NCBI GenBank assembly: GCA_963678675.1
Contig: OY783195.1
Span: forward strand, 20,540,912 to 20,604,911
Reading direction: 5' to 3'
Origin: Xiphydria camelus
Lineage: Eukaryota > Arthropoda > Insecta > Hymenoptera > Xiphydriidae
Length of the DNA: 64,000 nt
The translations under genes were made by a program, and so were the position numbers. Positions within the stretch are counted from its first letter, which is position 1. Every line of letters starts with the position of its first letter. Shown here piece after piece: positions 10,066 to 22,073 of the stretch. The notes under the pieces were generated by a model. That model was not told the DNA's origin. It was given only the letters and a program-made list of their open reading frames with translations, and did no database searches.

Positions 10066-10960
10066 CTCGTATGCCTTCCTAAACCGTTCATCCGATTGGG
10101 ATGAAATTTTGGGAAATGGTTGGACGCATGCCTGCGATGGTTTATGAGTTAGTAAATCTTATACAGGGTGTTCAAAAAGTCCCGGTACGGCCGATTATCT
10201 CAGCGGGAAAACATTTTAGAGAAAAATGTTTAATACAAAACTTTAAGGATTTTCCCTTGGCTACCCAGTGGTCGTATTGGATTTGACCTTGACCGTGACC
10301 TTTAAGGTAATATCAAATGCCTTCCTAAACCGTTCATCCGATTGCGATGAAACTTTGGGGAATGGTTGGACGCATGCCCGCGAAGGTTTCTTATTGTTAG
10401 TAAATCTTATAAAAGGTGTTCAAAAAGTACCGGTAGTGATGATTATTATGCCTTCCTAAACCGTTCATCCCATTGCGATGAAAAGTTGGGGAATGGTTGG
10501 ACGCATGTCCGCGAAGGTTTCTGAGTTAGTAAATCTTATAAAAGGTGTTCAAAAAGTACTGGTACTGATGATTATTATGCCTTCCTAAACCGTTCATCCG
10601 ATTGCGATGAAAGTTGGGGAATGGTTGGACGCATGCCCGCGAAGGTTTTTGAGTTAGTAAATCTTATACAGGGTGTTCAAAAAGTACCGGTACGGATGAT
10701 TATTATGCCTTCCTAAACCGTTCATCCGATTGCGATGAAAATTTGGGGAACAGTTGGACGCATATCCGCGAAGGTTTGAGTTAGTAAATCTTATACAGGG
10801 TGTTCAAAAAGTTCCGGTACGGATGATTATTATGCCTTCCTAAACAGTTCATCCGATTGCGATGAAAATTTGGGGAACAGTTGGACGCATATCCGCGAAG
10901 GTTTCTGAGTTAGTAAATCTTATACAGGGTGTTCAAAAAGTCGAACTATACTTGACCTAA
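10066..10960 (+). repeat. ~127-bp tandem array
   Basis: After one long unit, shorter units start at about 10449, 10577, 10706 and 10832 (spacing 126-129 bp), each with 'atgccttcctaaaccgttca', 'tccgattgcgatgaaa', 'ggttggacgcat', 'cagggtgttcaaaaagt' and 'accggtacgg'. Units near the middle are most alike, as expected for local unequal exchange. Confidence 0.9.
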
Positions 10961-11454
10961 ATTTGACCTCCGCTGACAATAAAGGTAACATGAAAAAAAT
11001 GGTTAAGGACACATTTGAACGTGAAAAAAAATTAATTTGACCTCGATATAACCTTGAAGGTCATGGTCAAGGTCAAATCCAATATGACCATTGCGTAGCC
11101 CGGGAAAAATACTAAAAGTTTTGTATTAAAAACGTATTTAAACAATGGTGGACGGACAAAATCAATCCACAATCTACCCGTGCGAAGCCGGGACGGGCTG
11201 CTAGTATATAATAAAAGAAAGTGTGGTATGTCTGTGCAATCCCATAAAACTCTGAAACCGCTAATCGTAGCCCCATGGGGGTTATAGGGTATGATAGCCC
11301 TACATCCCCCATCGATGAAGAAGTTTTTGTTTTGGAACTGCAGGGGTTGGTTCAGAAGATATAGGGGTTAAAAGGGTGCCGCCCACCAATGGACTTCTTT
11401 CAGCGACTATCTCAAGTGCTTTACAGTGTCATAAAATTTTCAAAAATATTGCGG

Positions 11455-11585
11455 GCTCTTCCAGAATGTTCCAGACTGTTCCAAGATGTTCTACAATGTT
11501 CCAAAATATTCTAGAATGTCCCAAAATGTTAAAGCATATTCTAGGTTGTTCTGAAATGTTTCAGATTTTTTTAGAATGTTCCAGA
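11455..11585. repeat. 10-bp tandem repeat resembling heat-shock elements
   Basis: About twelve units of TTCCAGAATG with drift. The best stretch reads TTCCAGAATGTTCCAGA, that is TTC-nn-GAA-nn-TTC, the consensus arrangement for heat shock factor sites. Nothing nearby suggests a heat-shock gene, so it may just be a simple repeat. The 250 bases before it show nothing recognisable. Confidence 0.6.
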
Positions 11586-11799
11586 TCAAAGGCTTGTGTG
11601 GGAAAATCGGTCAAAAAATCTCGATTTTTCCTTACAAGATTACGCCCTTATTTCAACCCTTTAGCCGCCTGCCACACTCAAGCCTTTGGTTTTCCGAAGC
11701 CAGGTTTTATTAATTAATCATTTAGTGAACAAGGCTTGCGTGAAAAAATGGGCATGAGACACCTTTTATTTTTTTGTTAAGTAAAATTGAATTTTCCAT

Positions 11800-12102
11800 A
11801 TGTTATCCCCAGGGACCATTCGTAAATTTCCCTTCATTCTACTCAAAATCGAAGTACTTTTCAACCCTCTTCGAGGCTTGTATGTGAAAATGGGGCACCA
11901 GAATATGTCACTATCTGACGGACTAAAACCGGTTTGTGTAAGTAAGCGCTCGGTAAAGCTTGGGCGTGTGGAAGCCGCACTAGTCGATGAAAAATCTACG
12001 AATGTCATCATAGACTATTTGGATGGTGCATTCCCACACCTTATATCTCAATCGAAGGCAGTAATTGAAGCAAAAAGTGTTGAATCTAGGTATACAAAAT
12101 AA
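11800..12102 (+). other. Coding-like fragment, unrecognised
   Basis: An open frame of up to 100 residues; the stretch KPVCVSKRSVKLGRVEAALV followed by DEKSTNVIIDYLDGAFPHLI has normal protein composition. I do not recognise the family. A further coding-like stretch follows at about 12265-12420 (KLSAADVDLQEQQYKKNVEL), separated by stops, so this may be a decayed two-part gene or retrogene. No promoter or poly(A) signal is convincing. A single long frame in AT-rich DNA is weak evidence; treat it as a hypothesis. Confidence 0.25.
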
Positions 12103-12449
12103 TGAAAAATTGCTATAACGAAAAGTAAGGACTGGTTTATTAATTTTAATCATTTGTATTATAATTAAACTAGGTATTTTGACAAAGTTCTTCTATATCA
12201 TTTGCTGCAGAAGCACCGTTAAAAAAATGCACTGTGGCCTCAAGATGTTTACAGAAGTCTATTGTCGGAAAGGAGCAGTTGGTAAAGCTTTCTGCAGCAG
12301 ACGTGGACCTGCAAGAGCAACAATATAAAAAAAATGTAGAGTTGCTCGAACTATTGCACAGGAACACATGGCATCCGCGAAAGAGCGAGAAGGCTCTACT
12401 TTAGAAAATATTGTGGCTGCACCGTATATGAAGTACATGCGTTAATGGG

Positions 12450-12871
12450 CTACAATACCTTTTTTTTAGCACCTAATGTGCTATGAGGCAATGATGATAG
12501 TGCAAAATATCGTAACTGCCTTTTTTTTTAATTATTCTTTTGGCTTTCATTTTTTGAAACGAACCTTTGGAAAACGAAAAATGAAAATATGATGTTTGAA
12601 AAAAGTGGTACTTACGACGTTCTATATTGCCACCCTTTATACAGTTTAATGAAACCAACAACATTACTTACGGCAGAATTTTTTTATTAACCAGTTTGCA
12701 GAACCATAATATTATAAGAAATATATAATTATTCATGAATGACATAAGTTACCTTCTCTATACCCGCAAACACCTTCTCCATACCAGCAAACATCACAAC
12801 ACTCGGCACATTCATCCACTTCACTATCACGTAATCAGTCATTACATCAATACAATTCGCAACAAATATCA
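12450..12871. other. AT-rich, nothing recognised
   Basis: Homopolymer A/T runs and no coherent frame or repeat beyond the 'caaacaccttctccatacc' pair at 12766-12795. Confidence 0.5.
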
Positions 12872-12962
12872 TTAATATGTTGACTGCCGGCCACTAACGC
12901 TGCCAGGTTAAAGTACATTACCTGTTGGTCCCATGGGACCAACGTGGCAGTCAATGTGTTAA
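12872..12962. mobile_element. 91-bp TTAA-bounded mini-foldback (piggyBac-like MITE)
   Basis: TTAA at 12872 and 12959 bracket inverted ends (TATGTTGACTGCC and GGCAGTCAATGTG). The core holds the perfect 18-bp palindrome TTGGTCCCATGGGACCAA at 12925-12942. TTAA boundaries suggest piggyBac mobilisation. Confidence 0.55.
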
Positions 12963-13432
12963 ACCAACCTGAAAATAATGAAATATCCTATACAAGTATA
13001 TCACAACTTTTATCTGATCCTTAATTTCAAGAATAGATACTTTTCTTATGTATTGAGAAACTTACTTTTTGTTTATTTTATAATGTTTTGTCTACGAATA
13101 AATAAATAAAAATAAATTATTAACCTGGATGTACTTCTTCAGTACCTTAATAATTGTTTCACACGTCTGAATTATAATTTTTGAAAAACTAGTGATATAC
13201 CCAAAATACACCAATAATGTAAAAAAAATACGCCAAGAACTATGTGGGTCCACTTAAAAAATAACCCACTAATAATCGTGTCGAAAAAAAGCTCAGTAAC
13301 AATAATACCCTGTGTTCCGCCATTCTCTCCACCAAAAGAATTCACTTAAAAAAGTATTGATATTTGAATATAGTGCCAAAGGCTTATACCAAGTAAATTT
13401 TTCAGGGTGGGTGATAGGCGTTCGCTGCCACT

Positions 13433-13490
13433 CCCGCGTTTACGCGGGCTCGGAAGCGCGATACCAGTGCCTCTCCCGCGTTTTCGCGGG
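13433..13490. repeat. Twin GC hairpins
   Basis: CCCGCGTTTACGCGGG at 13433-13448 and CCCGCGTTTTCGCGGG at 13475-13490, each a 6-bp stem with a 4-nt loop, 42 bp apart in otherwise AT-rich DNA. Related in style to the hairpins at 4004-4166 but with different sequence. Confidence 0.7.
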
Positions 13491-13667
13491 CGACTTCTAT
13501 CATGTTTTAACGGTTCTGCTTCAGACTGGCATTGAGTTGAATAATGTAAAATGGCACTGGCAGCGGACGTATTAAACAAAAATTTAGAGCGATCCAAGAA
13601 CCCAAGCTCGGAAAATTTGTGAGTTGACGTGGAATGCCCCATATTTAGCTCATTTGGTTTCATTTTA

Positions 13668-14795
13668 ACTGCCTTCAGGATTTTTCGTACCTGTAAGAGG
13701 TGGCAGCAGTATATCGGTCATACGCCCTAATGAAATAAAACTCATAATTAAAAGGATACCTCCATTTTCGAACATTTTTATACACTTAAGCTATTTTTCA
13801 TCAATTCTACACGACCATTTACACATCGTAATGCAGCGTTTCTTGTAAATAAACAATAAGTTTCTTAAGTATTCACGCTAAAATCGGGCTGCATTACATT
13901 CCGTGGGCCATCCTCAAGCATGCAGGAAAATTCACTTTACTGTGTTTACATTTTTTTATCGCAAGTTATCGTTTGACAAAGATCCCATACTGTCTGGTAT
14001 ATCTCCTGAGAAACATCTGCTTTCAAAACTGTTGTTGCATGTATTATCGCCAAATGTCATTGAGTGAAAACGGATCTTTTTGTTTCCTATGAATGATATA
14101 CATGCAGCGACCCAATAACAATACGTGAAAAGCGATTGTACTAACAGTTTTGAAAGCAGATGTTTCTCAGGAGATACACCTGACAATACGGCATCTTTGT
14201 CAAACGATAACTCGCAATAAAAAAGTGCGAATACTGTGAAGTGAATTTTCCTGCATTTAACTTAATTAGGTAATTATCAGACCAAACAACTTTTAACAAC
14301 AATCACTTCACGTCTGACGTTTCGGTTCCTCTTCGAACCGAAGTGAAGTTCGAAGTGAAGTGATTGTTGTTAAAAGTTGTTTGGCCTAATAATTACCTAA
14401 TTAAGTTAAATTAATTTTTAAACTACTACAGGCAACATAAGCATTACTAGAATTTTCCTGCATGTCCGAGGGTAGCTCGCGGAACGCAATATAGCCCGAT
14501 TTTAGCGTAAGTAATCAAGAAACCTAATATTGCTAAAAGTATCGCGACTGTCAATTTGCTTGTCAACTCCCTCGTAATTTGCACCATTGAATAATACATT
14601 TTCTAGTCATTTATTTACAAGAAACACTGCGTTACGATGTGTAAATGGTCGTGTAGAATTGATGAAAAATATTTTGAGTGTATAAAAATGTTCGGAAGTG
14701 GAGAACCGTTTTAATTATAGGTTTTTATTGTATTAAAGAGTATGTGTCCAAGGTACTGCTACCACTCTAAAAGTACAAGAAAACCTGGAGACAGG
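13668..14795. mobile_element. Nested foldback element, ~1.1 kb
   Basis: The outer arms (about 13668-13930 and 14450-14795) share 'cgtgtagaattgatgaaaaa' and 'aagaaacactgcgttacgat' in inverted order; an inner pair (13921-14035 and 14145-14255) shares 'gttttgaaagcagatgtttc' and 'gaagtgaattttcctgca'. No transposase frame. The arms are less than 90% alike, so it is an older insertion. Confidence 0.75.
14257..14409. mobile_element. 153-bp foldback inserted in the larger one
   Basis: Near-perfect arms beginning TTAACTTAATTAGGTAATTA and containing 'aacttttaacaacaatcact'. The loop is itself two short inverted repeats (cgaaccgaagtgaag). TTAA at both ends. Confidence 0.75.
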
Positions 14796-15035
14796 CGCCT
14801 TCATCTATTTCGTCTTATATAAAAACTAACCGTATTCTCATGCTAATGAAATGTCAGCGCGTGCGATGTATCTTTCGCATACTGAAGACCACTCGTTATT
14901 TACATATGAAAATATTTGGCTGCACGACCCGTAACGTTTAGAATCTACGCTCCTATAAATCTCCAATTTTGGAACCTCGAAACACATAAAATGTCAAGAT
15001 AAAATGAAAAGCGGATCCGGAATATCATGTACAAA

Positions 15036-15125
15036 TTGTGTAAGTTTCATTAGAATTGGTTCAGTCGTTTTTGAGTTTAATCCGAACAGACACACAGACA
15101 GACAGACAAAAATTTAAGAAACGGT
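15036..15125 (+). repeat. 'ggttcagtcgtttttgag' repeat tail with (CAGA)n
   Basis: 'gtttcattagaattggttca' then 'gtcgtttttgagtttaatcc' and a CAGACAGACAGACA run. This phrase with a CAGA tail is a common ending of dispersed insect repeats; the class cannot be told from this piece. Confidence 0.5.
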
Positions 15126-15390
15126 CCTTTGTGCCTAATTGTAAGTGTTATATAAGTAAAGCTATACGCATATAGACAAGCATTTATTTCGAAATCACAG
15201 GCAGACACTTTAGGGAACTTGCATGAAATTTTATTTTGTATGAAACACAGCAAACATAATAGTTAAAGTTATTCAAAACACAGTACCAATAGTAAAAACT
15301 TGATAAAAAAAACTTCTACCCCAAAAACATTACTTTAAAAGTAGCATGGCCACGTCTCCCCAGTGAAACTCCGCGTTATGGGCGGCACTA

Positions 15391-15426
15391 GTTACCATGT
15401 ATAGTGACGTCACTGTACATGGTAAC
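15391..15426. repeat. 36-bp palindrome with a TGACGTCA core
   Basis: gttaccatgtatagtgac and its complement with one mismatch; the centre is the CRE-type octamer TGACGTCA. Another GTGACGTCAC lies at 15468. Function unknown. Confidence 0.65.
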
Positions 15427-16009
15427 GGTCCGCCTGCAGGCCTTCTAGTATATCTATATCTAGGATAGTGACGTCACGGCACGGCGTGCCGCTCGACCGG
15501 CTGTTTCAAGTGGGCGGGATTTATCGCAAACTTTATTAATTTCTTACGGCTTAATTTCGCGTCAGAAAAAAAAATTAAAAAACACGTCCCACATTTTTTT
15601 ACATGTTCAATCCATTTATGATGTTAAAAAAATATGTGCAAGTCCCCTATATGTATAGATTTATAGATATCAATGATGCATATCTAGAACTGGCACTATA
15701 TTTTTCAGGTTTTCATAGTGATTATGTTATGATCAAATATCAAAGTGAGACGAATCAACATTTAACAACAGAAATTGTATTAAAGCATTTTCCTTTTCAA
15801 TAATTACATCTCTTTATATTTTAGTATGATAGCAAAGGTAACGAACATCAAGCCCAGTCAATTAATAATGATAGGACTTTAGAATCATACTTTACTTACG
15901 TAATACGAAGCTTATGGGCATACTGAAGAAATATTTTGTAATATTGTAAAGTTGCAGAGACGTTACAGAAATGTATCTGCAATGTCGCCATGTTCTTTGC
16001 ATCTATCAG

Positions 16010-16012
<3 letters not shown>
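15427..16012. other. No recognisable feature
   Basis: AT-rich. A 66-codon frame at 15603-15803 has no similarity I can name and no supporting context. Confidence 0.4.
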
Positions 16013-16061
<49 letters not shown>

Positions 16062-16200
16062 ATCATTTATATATATATATATAAATGATTATTTTGGGAT
16101 GAAGGAAAATAATGAAATAAATAAATATATAAATATATAATATTTATATATATATTTAATATATATATATTTATTTCATTATTTTCCTTCATCCCTAAAT
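16013..16200. repeat. (TA)n microsatellite and AT palindromes
   Basis: A ~40-bp TA run is followed by two hairpins: 'aaaataatcattta' around a TA loop (16055-16096), and 'gaaggaaaataatgaaataa' inverted at 16103-16193. Such structures extrude cruciforms and slip easily in replication. Confidence 0.85.
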
Positions 16201-16587
16201 AATCATTCTTTTATAGACTAGTACATAATGAAAGACGTCATTATAACTGGAATAGTACAGAATATTACAAAGCAATGGAAAGCAACGGCGCAGTGCTGGA
16301 ACGTATGCTCATCGTCGGGACTGATAACTGACCAGCTTATCAATTAGTTAACTTATGACTTATCGTACATCCTTTTCCTCCGTAGAGGACGATAATAGCA
16401 AATTATCAACGTTATCCAATGTAACTAATGCATGAAATAGGATTGTATATACTCAGACACAGGGCGAACATACAGCACTCATTATACCTACGGGGTGCCC
16501 CTACCACCGTGGACAGTAGCATATAATGATGTATCTTCAAAACGAACGTGATTTTTGAAAAACTTGGAACTTGATGAGTAGAATTTA

Positions 16588-16590
<3 letters not shown>

Positions 16591-16623
<33 letters not shown>
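16591..16623. repeat. (TA)n microsatellite
   Basis: About 16 TA units. Confidence 0.9.
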
Positions 16624-16625
<2 letters not shown>

Positions 16626-16697
16626 CTTTGTAAAATGTTTCAAATTATGAAATTAATATCGCATATAGTCTGGGATTGGCGCTTTCAATCGAGACTA

Positions 16698-17102
16698 CCG
16701 TATGTCCCAGGAGAATTCGAGCAAGTGCCGATACCTATGGCCGATAACTTGAAATTTGACTTCGGCAGTGTTTGCCGACGGTCGAGACTTTGATAGAGTT
16801 GGTTTGAGAAGAGTGCGCTGTGTGTGCTGCGTGAGAGCGAAAAGTGTCAAACGTCTGATTTCCCGATAGCTGTCAATTCGGGAGATAAGTGTTTCGTCTA
16901 TTATTCAATACTGCAATCTCCAGAATTGACAGCTATCGGGAAATCAGACCTTTGACACTTTTCGCTCTCACGCAGCATAGACAGCGCACTCTTCTGAAGC
17001 CAATTCTAACTATCAAAGACGACCGTCGCGTCGGCAAACACTGCCGAAGTCAAATTTCAAGTTATCGGCCATAGGTATCGGCACTTGCTCGAATTCTCCT
17101 GG
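16698..17102. mobile_element. Foldback MITE, CCGYATGTCC family (copy 2)
   Basis: The left end is TA then CCGTATGTCCCAGGAGAATT; arms share 'cgataacttgaaatttgact' and 'ggcagtgtttgccgacggtc' in inverted order. The right arm stops at CTCCTGG (17102), where a CCCCGATAGC-type element begins, so the last ~9 bp are missing or displaced. Confidence 0.85.
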
Positions 17103-17335
17103 CCCCGATAGCAAAGTAGAGCCACCGTAGCATCACTGTGACCGCACCCGGTGCATTTGAAATTTAGCACTTTGGTACCAAGGTGCATGTCCAGTCTGCA
17201 GCTACTGTACCTGCACGTGGTGCCGATACTACGTGCAAGCACCGTAACAGCACAGTGTTTGATCAAATACATATGGGGTGATCTTTAGGAAAAGGAAATG
17301 CACGCGGTGACAGCACAGTGCTTACACTGTGATGA
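17103..17335. mobile_element. CACNGTG-rich element, CCCCGATAGC end
   Basis: Begins CCCCGATAGCAAAGTAGAGC and is packed with CACTGTGA, GCACGTGG and CACAGTG words. Relatives lie at 21850-22000, 23217-23659, 32225-32475, 36005-36530, 37430-37640 and 44560-44640. No coding capacity. Confidence 0.6.
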
Positions 17336-18084
17336 CATTGCTGGAATTATTGTGAATATATACTATTTTAGGTTAGGTACTTAATTTTTAAAAATTATTG
17401 ACTATCGTTAAATGCTTTTCAAATTTATATTTTCTTTTATTTATGAAACAATAAACTTTGGTTACTCCATACAGGTTTTTTACATAGACAATTTTGTAAT
17501 GAATGGGAGAAATAAGTTAAGTACAAAAGTTTAATGTTAATAAAATTGCAAGTATAATAATATTGCGAATTTATGAAGAGACTATTTTGGAAAGAATTGA
17601 AAATTCTTCAAAAGCTTTCTCTTTTTGAATTCTCATGAACTCAACGGTTTTTACAATATTCGTAATTTTCAAAGTATATAATTGCTGTACTTAAGCTATT
17701 TTTCTCATTCATTTTCCACAATGAAACATAAATACAATAAAAAATGGGTCATCTGAATGTTTGTCTAATACCAGAGACGATGTCAATAAATTAAACTTAA
17801 AGTTTTGTACATTACAGTATATTCACTACAAAAGTTAACACAATATCTGTGTTCGCATACTCCTCGCACACCTTCATAAAAAGCAAGGAAAACTACTCTG
17901 TCATCATTGGCTTTGAGTGTTTTCTTGTTTTATCATACGCTATGAATTATTTCTTACAAGAATCATTGAAATATATACTTTTATACGAATCTAACTGTAA
18001 TGGAAACAATACAAAAAACGTGGATGTCGTCAAAGCTATGGTGATCGAGAGATATATGTTTATCCCTATGTGTTGACCATTTTT
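17336..18084. other. AT-rich, nothing recognised
   Basis: No repeat pairing or convincing frame; a 75-codon frame at 17849-18076 has no recognisable motif. Confidence 0.4.
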
Positions 18085-18668
18085 CATTGGAGAATGTCAG
18101 GCTTGTCACCGAGCCCCTATCACCCATGATACTTTCATTGCAATATGCGCTTTTCGTTCCAACTATTCCTGCTTTAAATAACTTTCACTTCTTTCAAAGT
18201 ATTTACCTCTTGTACAAATTGTTCATCGTAGGGGGCAGCGATCAATGATTGTGACTAATCGTAGAGAAATTATTCCTGCGATGTGATGTTCCAGTTGCAA
18301 AGCATACACGCAAATCAGCTTATAGCATCCAATGTTTAGTATATACTTTACCTCTTTGGAACACCCATCACCCGAGCATAATCACGATTACATTAACGTT
18401 AATCGCAGAATAGACCGTGAGCTCGAGCACATTATCGCAGTAGTAGTTCGGCACACCGAATTGCCTTTTAGTTTTAATAGACGAACTTGTTTACGACGAG
18501 TCGCTATTATCAATCGCTGCCTTCTACCACGAACAGTTCATAAAAGGTTACTAGCTTGAAAGAAGTAAAAGTTATTTAACGCTGGAATAGTTGAAACGAG
18601 AAGCGCGTATTGCAATTAATGTACCGTGGGTAATGGGCGCTCGGTGACAAGTCTGACTTTCTCCAATG
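18085..18668. mobile_element. 584-bp foldback element
   Basis: The ends CATTGGAGAATGTCAGGCTT and its complement (18649-18668) open ~170-bp arms that share 'gtcaccgagc' and 'aataactttcacttctttca' in inverted order. Non-coding centre. Confidence 0.75.
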
Positions 18669-18803
18669 TCCATCGAGTCATCTTTTTACGGACATGACAC
18701 GAGCTACACCCCATCTTCGGTTGCACTTGTACGAGATGACATGTCAGAAAATCATGAGTCTTCATGAAAATCTTCTAACCTACTCGTTCTGCAGTAATAC
18801 TTA

Positions 18804-20135
18804 CCCCCCCCCCCCCCCCCCCCCGAAAAAAACATCGAAGATGTATGATAGCACGAATTAATAAAATAGCTCCCTTTACTAAGTAATCATGTAACAACTT
18901 ATTACATCTCAGCAGTTTTGCTATTCAAAAACTAAAAGGGTTAATTTTTAAATAGCATTACATGAAAAGATAAGCTATTGCATGAAAAAAGTAATCGATA
19001 GAGAACGTGACAAGAAAAAAACAGCGGTATACGAATCACGAAAGATAATGAAAAAATTATGATAAAAAAGTAATGAAATCATTACCGCCGAATTAATGAA
19101 AGCAAGTGTGTTGTCAAGGTTTCTTGAGCGCTATAATGAGAGAAATAGTACATAATTGTATAGAAATACAATGGTAAACTTTGCTACAGAGACTAAAAAA
19201 CAATATAGAAGAAAACCAAATTCCACTGAAACTGAGAATATATTCAGTTCCCCTTCTATGCACAAACATGAGGGTCTACTGTGTTGCTTAAATAGTTAGT
19301 GAAAAGAGTATTTTTGATAATCGTATGATCTCCATAAAAGTAGGGTACAATTAATTCGTGGCTTACTGTAACTCTTACATGTCAAAGACACTTTGAGGCT
19401 GCTGTGAAAGTAACCTAAAGTTGCCTCTGGTCTGCTGAAGTCACGTAATTGGGATGGTTAGAAATGTTGTTTTTCATATTTTCAGTTCCACATGTTTGCA
19501 CATAACTAAAAGTTTGACCTATTAAACGAGAAACCCATGTAACAGCTTTTAATTAGCACACGAATGATTTATTTTCTGATAGACAAAGCCACGAATTAAT
19601 TGTACCCTTCTTTTATGGAGATCATACGATTATCAAAAATACTCTTTTCACTAACTATTTAAGCAACACAGTAGACCCTCATGTTTGTGCACAGAAGGGG
19701 AACTGAATATATTCTCAGTTTCAGTGGAATTTGGTTTTCTTATCTTCTATATTGTTTTTTAGTCTCTGTAGCAAAGTTTACCATTGTATAGAATGATGTA
19801 CTATTTCTCTCATTAGCTCAAGAAACCTTGACAACACACTTGCTTTCATTAATTCGGCGGTAATGACTTAATTACTTTTTTATCATAATTTTTTCATTAT
19901 CTTTCGTGATTCGTATACCGCTGTTTTTTCCTGTCACGTTCTCTATCGATTACTTTTTTCATGCAATAGCTTATCTTTTCATGTAATGCTATTTAAAAAT
20001 GAACCCCCTTTTAGTTTTTGAATAGCAAAACTGCTTAGATGTAATAAGTTGTTACATGATTACTTAGTAAAGGGAGCTATTTTATTAATTCGTGCTATCA
20101 TACATCGTCGATGTTTTTTTTTTGGGGGGGGGGGG
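18804..20135. mobile_element. 1.33-kb palindromic element bounded by poly-C and poly-G
   Basis: 21 C residues open the left end and 12 G residues close the right; the arms are ~560 bp (18804-19364 and 19588-20135) and highly alike (for example 'cacgaattaataaaatagct' inverted at 20075). The ~220-bp centre is unique. A shorter 528-bp relative with the same ends is at 56848-57375. No transposase frame is present. Confidence 0.85.
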
Positions 20136-20707
20136 ATTTCATTTCTCATTTTCCTTAATTTTCTTTCATGTTCTATTGCCAGATAAATGTAAAACATTTT
20201 TTTAAATGATAGAATGTGGTCAGTTATTATTATTGCCGAGTTCGGTTGTGCATTGAACTGAAGCGTGTTCGGTTGTACATTGAACTGAAGTTTACTTCAG
20301 GCGTTGGAAAAACATTATGTATATGTTTTTTCCATTTTTCGGCCATTTTACAGTAATAACTTTCTCGTTCTCAACTGACTTCCATTTTGATTTTATATCC
20401 GATATGAAACTCGTGTACACACCGCTGTCTGGTTGATTCTCGTTATGAAATATGGCTGTAACTACTTTATATTGGACACTCTGTATTGTTATTTTTTGAG
20501 GAATTGCTGATTAATATTATACATTTATTGTATGGTTTTTTATCTACTTACTTTAGTGGGTAGAAAAAAAATACGCAACTGTACGCGTCTGAAGCTCAAG
20601 ACCGACTGCCTTTCGGGCGAAATTCCGTACACCGTGAGACAAAGGTTCGACGAGGTACCGACATATGTACCTCGGGGTATGGAACGCTGCCATAAAGCTG
20701 GCAACCG

Positions 20708-20927
20708 TAAGGGCCTTTGCACATGACGTTTTTTAAACTAGCTGACGACGCGCGTTTTTGATGAGCGCGTTCGCTGCGCGTCATCAGCGCGTATTAGCAG
20801 GTTGTATTAGCAAGGATCGTGTGTAAAAGTCACAACTTGCCGACTGCCTTGCGTTTGCTGAGCATCCTAATCGCGTATAACGCGCGTCGTCAGCTAGTTT
20901 AAAAAACGGCGTGTGCAAAGGCCCTTA
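20708..20927. mobile_element. 220-bp MITE, GGGCCTTTGCACACGACG family
   Basis: Ends TAAGGGCCTTTGCACATGAC and its complement; arms continue 'aaactagctgacgacgcgcg'. The centre has 'gacgcgcgt'-type words. Full copy also at 57717-57936; diverged pieces at 26970-27210. Confidence 0.85.
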
Positions 20928-21271
20928 GTTGTGACGTAGGCAGGGTTCTCAGGTAAGGCTTTATCGCGTAGTTTCCGACAAGGCGGAGAAAAGAGCGGCG
21001 TGGCGCGTCACTACACGTTCATTGTTGTCAGCCGACGTATCGCGTATTAACAGTTTGAAAACAATTGAACATCGAATTTCGCAACTAGAGCGCACTCAAT
21101 GATAAACGGAAAATCGGTAAAAATGTTTTCAGCCTAGATGACTGATTTAAAAATTATGAATGATAAATAAAATCATCAACATGTAATGATTTTATAATTA
21201 ATGTTTCGATAATATTTACATTTTCCCCAGAACAGTTCGTTCGTGAAAGAAGTCATAAAAATCGTAAATAA

Positions 21272-21410
21272 ACAAACTATGCGGTTTATTCACCGTTTCA
21301 GTAATTTTAACGAATCGGTGCAAACCGGATATTATGTTCATAACATAGCATTCGATTTGCACCGATTTGTTAAAATTATCGAAACAGTGAATAAACTGCA
21401 CAGTGTTTAC
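21272..21410. repeat. Inverted repeat inside copy A
   Basis: 'gtttattcaccgtttcagta' and 'cgaatcggtgcaaa' pair with 'gcaccgatttgttaaaatta' and 'cagtgaataaactgc'; the centre is atgttcataacat. The open frame across it (21216-21485, minus) is a by-product of the palindrome. Confidence 0.65.
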
Positions 21411-22073
21411 GGGCTGTAAGCCAACTCTAACTATCGACTCGATCTCTGCCGGTATAAATGAAAAATTTATTCTGGTCTTTATCAATCTATCATTAGAGAA
21501 TAATCAATTTATATGGTGTAACTAAGCATAATTTTGGTTATAACCATACATATATTTATTGAGAAAATTCGATGTAAAAATTGAGGAGTAGAAGGGGTAG
21601 ACACGGGTTCTCGCTGCTCACTTTACGCCGAGATGAACGACATGCCTACTACACGCTCACAGTATTGGTGTATGAAGCAGTACGGAGCGTTCTTTAAAGC
21701 CTTGTGTGTGTATACGGACAGCGCGTTCCAGTGTGCGAGCCTTCGTACGCACGAACATGATGTCCCGAGCAGAACCGCACAGTTACAGGGACCTTGAAAT
21801 TTACCGTCGGCTGGGCTTTGTACCGTATATCCGTCTCTGTACTGGCCACCCGGATAACAAAGTGGCACCACAGTGACTGCACCCTGCTTTCATGCGGTGC
21901 ATTCGAGTGCATGCACTGGGATGTCCATCTGTCTGTCTACCGTGAAGCCACACTGCAGTCATGCAGTGTAAGTACGATGGTAAAAGTAGAATTTTGCAAA
22001 AATGGGGCGATAAAGTAGGATTTCTCGCCTGCCTTATTCGTCTACTAGTGTTGGTTTTTTTTCTCAAACCCGA

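Larger units (their letters stand above)
9190..11204 (+). mobile_element. Helitron-like element 2, head to tail with copy 1
   Basis: TCTATATA begins at 9190, directly after the CTAG of copy 1. An 811-bp foldback separates it from TATATAAAAATGAATG and (TGTC)n at 10009-10060. The right end is CCCGTGCGAAGCCGGGACGG-GCTAG at 11204, followed by T. The interior is ~127-bp tandem units and a 'ttgaaggtcatggtcaaggt' tract; there is no Rep/helicase. Confidence 0.7.
20136..21830. repeat. Duplicated 1.7-kb segment, copy A
   Basis: Collinear with 57376-59005. It starts directly after the poly-G border in both places, so the palindromic element and this flank were copied together, or both belong to one larger element. 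Copy A has ~220 bp (20290-20510) missing from copy B and lacks the small insert B has at 57968. It contains a MITE and an inverted repeat around 21340. Confidence 0.85.

Noticed and set aside
10440..10960. Regular repeats that might suggest a CRISPR array
   Set aside because: Units are ~127 bp with no unique spacers, in an insect-like genome; they are tandem repeats of the Helitron-like element.
15603..15803. 66-codon plus-strand frame
   Set aside because: AT-rich, no motif, no promoter or splice context; chance frame.
21216..21485. 89-codon minus-strand frame, repeated at 58398-58667
   Set aside because: It crosses an inverted repeat in a duplicated non-coding segment; duplication alone explains its recurrence.
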